Shown here: one piece after another, positions 53,901-59,900 of the stretch
Layout: each line of letters starts with the position of its first letter
How positions within the stretch are numbered: the stretch's first letter is position 1
Assembly (NCBI GenBank): GCA_951213105.1
Contig: OX578152.1
Span: forward strand, 96,098,568-96,162,567
Source: Amaurobius ferox
Lineage: Eukaryota; Arthropoda; Arachnida; Araneae; Amaurobiidae
Length of the DNA stretch: 64,000 nucleotides
Reading direction: 5' to 3'
Program-made: the position numbers and the translations under genes
Notes under the pieces: model-generated
Told to the model about the DNA's origin: nothing
The model's database searches: none
Seen by the model: the letters and a program-made list of their open reading frames with translations, nothing else

Positions 53901-56900
53901 TAGTATTCTAAATGACATTGTTATTCAAAACATTTTATTAAAATATTTAATTCTCCTAAAAAGAAGCTCTGTTCTCACTATACAAAATTATCTTCAAAGG
54001 CAGATCTGAAGAATAAAACATCCTGGTCCCATTTGTAAACAAATGCACACAAAATATTTTTTAATTATCACAAAACGGCAGAAATTATCAAGAAGATTGA
54101 ACTTAATTTTGCAAAATATTAAGTTTTCATCAATTAGGCATCATTTTCTCAATTTAGCAACATTCTGAAAAGCCGCAAAATTTGTCACTAAGTGGAAGGG
54201 TTAGACTGACAAATAGACCATACCAAATCATTATTACAATATTATTCCTTAATAAAACACAATTTCATTGATTTAACATAATTTTATCAATTTTGATGCA
54301 TATTTATTGATTTAGTGACATTTTTATCAATTTGGCAACATTTTAAAAGCCCCTAAGTGGATTAATTCCAAAACATCATTACAGCACTTTCTCCTAACAA
54401 TACACAATTTCACCGATTTAGCATCATTTTTATCAATTTAATGACATTTTAATTGATTTGGTGACATTTCCGTAAATTTGCAACAGTTAAGAAAAGTTGG
54501 CGATATCCTGCCAAATTTGTAGACCTAAATTCACGGATCTGAAGAATAATCCTGATCCCTATGAGTTTATTGGTTAAACACAGTATATAAGTTAATTGGC
54601 TAAACACAATATATGAATTTGAAATTGAAAACTCTTTGTCAAAAGTAAAAGAAGAAATTGAAAATATCAGCAATTCTCATAATCTTTAAACACAAAGTTA
54701 GTTATAAGATATATTTTTATATTAATTTATTTATCAGAGGAGAATAAAAAAAAATGTCTGCTGTATAAACGCATTAGATTTAATTGCGTTGCTGAGTAAC
54801 ATGATATAAGAATCTTCCTCATAAAATGCTCATGATTAAATTGCTAACTATTTTGGTGCCATATTTTTCATTGTTGAATAAGAGCATGTTCAAAATTACT
54901 GTAAATTATCGACATTTAGATGTAGCACTTTAATAGTGTATTGAGATATGGAAATATATAATATCATATATATATATATGTATATATGCATATAATAAAA
55001 ATATTATATGAAATTCCAGTGATAGATTAGAAATAAATTGTAACACATATAACCATAACTTAAAATATAAGATAGCCACGTATAAAACCAAATTTAAACA
55101 CTTGTCAAACGATTTATAACTAGGGAAAAGTAAAGCAGTGCATATTTGCCAGATTACATGCTAATAGAAGAGTAATAAAAAATAAAAATGGTTTATAAAA
55201 ATCTGATGTGGGCAGCACATGACTTTCCCTGCAGACTTATATTAACGTTCTCTTTATTTTAACTAAATTTATTTCACTTTTAATTCAATTTTCGTTCTCA
55301 TTCGGTAACCGGGCTTATTTTCAAAGGTAGCGTAGGGAAAGTACGAAAAACTAAAATATCTCGAGAACGGCTAGTCCTAGTGTAATGGGGTTGGTCTTAT
55401 TCTTTTCGTCGTTAAAAATTACGTATTAAATCAGCATTTAATGGATATATTTGAGTATACCCAGTTCTTTAGTTTAGATTTTGACGATTTTTGCGGGCCA
55501 TTCTGCAAAAAAAGGCAGGTTATTTTTTTCTGAATCGTTCCAAAATCTGATCAGCACCAGGGTGACCTATACGTGACTCATCTACCGAATTTTGTGAAAT
55601 TCGGTCCATTAGTGTTTCAGCTAGAGTGGATACAAGCTTTTGCGGGCCATTTCGCAAAAAGAGGCGGGTTCTTTTATTCCGAATCGTACCCAAAACTAAT
55701 CAGCACCAGCCCCGCCCACAAGTGACTTACTTACAAAATTTAGTGAAATTCGGTCCATTAGTTTTTTAGTTAGAGTGGATACAAAATCTGCACAGACAGA
55801 CAGACACACACACAGACGTCACGCTAAAAATGGTTTTTTCGTATTCTAGAGGTCTCGAAACGTGTAGATCCGTCGAAAACTTGAGTTGCGATTTTCGGCA
55901 TGATTCCAATACTTTCCCTATACATTACCATGTATTGCAGGGAAAGTAAAAATCCAAAGATATTTTAGAGATATTTTGTAACACATATAAAACATTATCT
56001 AATAAATACAATAAGCCAAAATTGAAACAAAATTGAAACAAATTTCTATCATCTACTACTATGTAAAAGAAAAGTTCAAGTAAGTACTATAACTGTCCAA
56101 AATGTATAAAATAGATATATAACTATCATGGGGAGAACAAATCTAAAACAATGCAATTATGCAGTCATCAAACTAATAATAATAATTGTACGAATATCAA
56201 TGGTGAGAATTCGAAAATAGAAAAACAGAAAATAATGAGGCATTCATGCCTAACTTATGTAAAAGCTATAGGGTTAAAATGGAAATCATTATGCATTAAA
56301 TTATTCCTTAGGGTCCCGCATCTATCTATTATGACCAAGAAAAAAAGCTTGTTTCTGAATAAGGAGATATACATTATCTATAAACTCCTTATACTGGCCC
56401 AACAAGCTTAAACATTAAAAAATAATAAAGGAATCACATAAATTGTACCTGAAAAAAATCTACACGTGTTGACTCTTAAAGCCATAAATGACTTGTTACA
56501 AGTCTACTGTTGCCATTTGCAGGAGATAAAAGTAGATATCAACTGTTGCCAATCGTGAGATATAAATAACAGTATTGCCAATAAGTATGAATATTAGAAA
56601 CTCACCTGTAAAAGCTAAATAAATAAGGGCTTGAAAAATAGTGAATGCATGGAGTCAAATGTCTAAGTGAATATGAATACATTGTAATACAAATACAAGA
56701 GAATGATGTTAATAAGATACTGAGGAGGATATTTAAGAATTTTCAGCTAATTTAAACTTTTTAACTATACCATTAACTAAATATACTGGATATTTATATA
56801 ATTTACTGGTATTTTTTAGGTTATTAATGTGCAAAGCATGATATTTTTTGTCTAATAATTTAAAAATTTTAAAAAGTGGTTAAGTATAATATTTCTAAAC

Positions 56901-59900
56901 AATTGAATAGAGTTACAGGAATTAAATGGTAATATTTTATTAATATTAAAATGAAAATTGTCTTTTTTGTCTCATAAATTAGTAACTATCCAATTACATG
57001 GTTTAATAATTGGATTTAAATCCAAAAAATTAACACTATTACTAATAGAGGCTTCATTAGGTATTAATTCCAAATTATCCAGATAGATGTCTATGGCATA
57101 GTTATCAGTAAATACTAAACAAATCAGATCATCAACATATCTGTAAATTTTATAATCACATCACTAGAAGTAAAAGAATTTTCATAATAAATGTATAAAT
57201 TAGCTAACATATTGCTACTACAGCCACCTTGTGGAACCCCAGAGACTATATATATATATATATATAGAATATTGATCAAATATATATATATATACAATAT
57301 ATATATATATACTATATATATAAACTCCTTATACTGGCCCAACAAGCTTAAACATTAAAAAATAAAAAAGGAATCAAATAAATTGTACCTGAGAAAAATC
57401 TACACGTGTATGAATGTAAAGAATTCTAATTTTGATATATTAAAAAAAAAAAAAAAAAATTATCCTATGGATTCTGTTCAAACATTCTTGAAAAGAATGC
57501 TTTTCAATCTTTCCGATGGTGTCAAGATGGAAACTCTGTGATAATATTTTCTGCTGCTAAGGAGCCCATTTGTGTGAAAATGCTGAAATATAAAATAACT
57601 GAAAAACTAATTGGAAATTAAAAAAATAAAAATAACACTTGGGTGCACCTTCTTGAGTCCTGAAGTACTTGTGTATCAGATTTCAAGGTCGTACGACACT
57701 TAGATTCCTTGCTACAGACTGCACACACAAGCATTTTTTTTTTACTAAGATAAATAAATCAAGTACTGGTATTAATTTTTATAAAATTTGATTTTTTAGG
57801 CTTGCCTTCCTCAAAATACTGGACGAATGGCTCAACAAAGCTTTCCTTCAACCGCTCAATTACGCTTACTTGTGCAACAAATCCAAATGGCTGTGCAAGC
57901 GGGTCATCTAAATCCAATGGTATTAACATTCTAGTCTTATCATAAACACAATGAGTTATTTGCTAATATTTTAATTCATATCAATAATCAATCATTCATA
58001 TTTCTCTGTATTTATATTGATTTCTGTAATTTGCTTCTATTAAGTATATTAATATTCATGTGTGTTATAGGAATTTTGAAAAGAGGAAAAAAATCTAGCA
58101 ATGGTTTGTTTAATAGCTAGTCCAGAACTGTTGCTAAATTTCATATGTAAGAAAAGGGTATTTCATATACATCAGTTTTTCAAAAATGTGCTATGTTCTG
58201 AACTCTTGACCATACTAATTATAATTTATAGCTATGTATAATCAAGCTTTGAGAGTTTTATATTATTAATTCTCTGCTTTTCACCTGTATAAAGAGGAAT
58301 TTACTACTTTGGTGTAATAATTTAATTTCATATGATTAGTATCAAAGAAAAATAAAAAATGAAAGTATTTGTATGCATATATATTTTTAAACTGTATGAT
58401 AAAAATAAATTATTGCGACACATCGCATGCACTACAACAGTTTAGTTGTTTTTACTTTTTCCTTTTTTTTTTTCTCATTCAAAACAGTTACTTATTATTT
58501 ATATTTAAACGCATTCCACACTAGCTAGAAGATACCTTAAGTTATTGGCATGCTTCGGTTCATTCCATTACCATATTTGGGCATACAAGTCACTTGTTTT
58601 ACCCCCTTTTGAAATATTCCAGTGACTTGCTTTTACGACCGTAACACTAGTAATTTGCTAATGTAACTTTTGAAATATTCCAGTAATTTGATAAGATATT
58701 TTTTTAACGCATAGTAGTAATCCTAAAAATATTTTACTTTATGATTTAAGAAACAGTCTTAAGGAAATTCATTCTTTAACAATGAGACAGCTAAATAAAC
58801 ATTTTTTGTACAAGACATACCAAAACACATTGTAGAAATATTTGTAATTGTACGTTTTGAGGCTAAGAAATGCATAAAACAATTTGTAGGGCAAATTCTG
58901 TCAGTCAATAATGATAATTTGGAAATCTTATTATGAGAAAAGTGACAATGAACTGCTAGTATTGTTTCAAGTCCCATTATTCAGATTGGTGTCAAAGATT
59001 GGTATTTTAAAGAACCTTCCTGTTTCAGAAATAGATAATCATCAACGATTTTTCCAGGACTTTTTCAGTTACACCGAGTAAATTAAATTAATGTTTTACT
59101 ATTAAATTAGATAAATATTTAACTGAGTAAATTTAATTATTTTACCCCCCCCCCCCCCCCCAAAAAAAAAAAGAAAAAAAGAAAACCTCTCTCCACAAAG
59201 CAAAATATAAAAATACTTGGACTTGACGTAGAGTTTTATCAAAATGAACAATTCATTTGTTTAGGCCTATTGTTTTAAAGTCCACATGTAAAGCTTTAAT
59301 GCTTGGATTTTATTTGATTTTCTATTATCGGTTCCTTTCCATTGATGTTTGGTGTTCATCTTCAGCTTGATGACTAGAGGTTTGCATTTTATTTTCCACT
59401 TGATTGATGATTCTCTGTTTGATACTTTATTTGTTAGGCATTTTTTAATGTTGGGACTTTTTGAGTTTCAACTTCTTTTTAACAGTTTGCTTGTTTAAAA
59501 AATTTGTAATTAATGAATAGATGGGTTCACAAAATGTTTTGTTTTGTTTTGTTTTGGAGCAGGCAGTCTGGGATATTTAAAGTAGCTAGTGTTAAATTCT
59601 AAACATTGAATTGGCTGTAAATTTTTTTTATATCGTAATATAAAAATCGGGAGTGTTTTAAACATACAAAAAGCATATATTTTTAAAAAATTTGCCTATT
59701 AATCGTATGGATTCTGTTCAAAGTTTATTTGAAAGAGAATTTCTTGGTCTTTCCGATGATGTCTAGATGAAAATTCTGTGATAATATTTTCAGTCGCTAA
59801 GGAACCAATATGTGTGAGTATTGCTCAAAATTGGACTAGATTGTGTTAAAACATAAAATAACTAAAAATCTAACCCGAATTAAAAAATAATAATGCCAAT

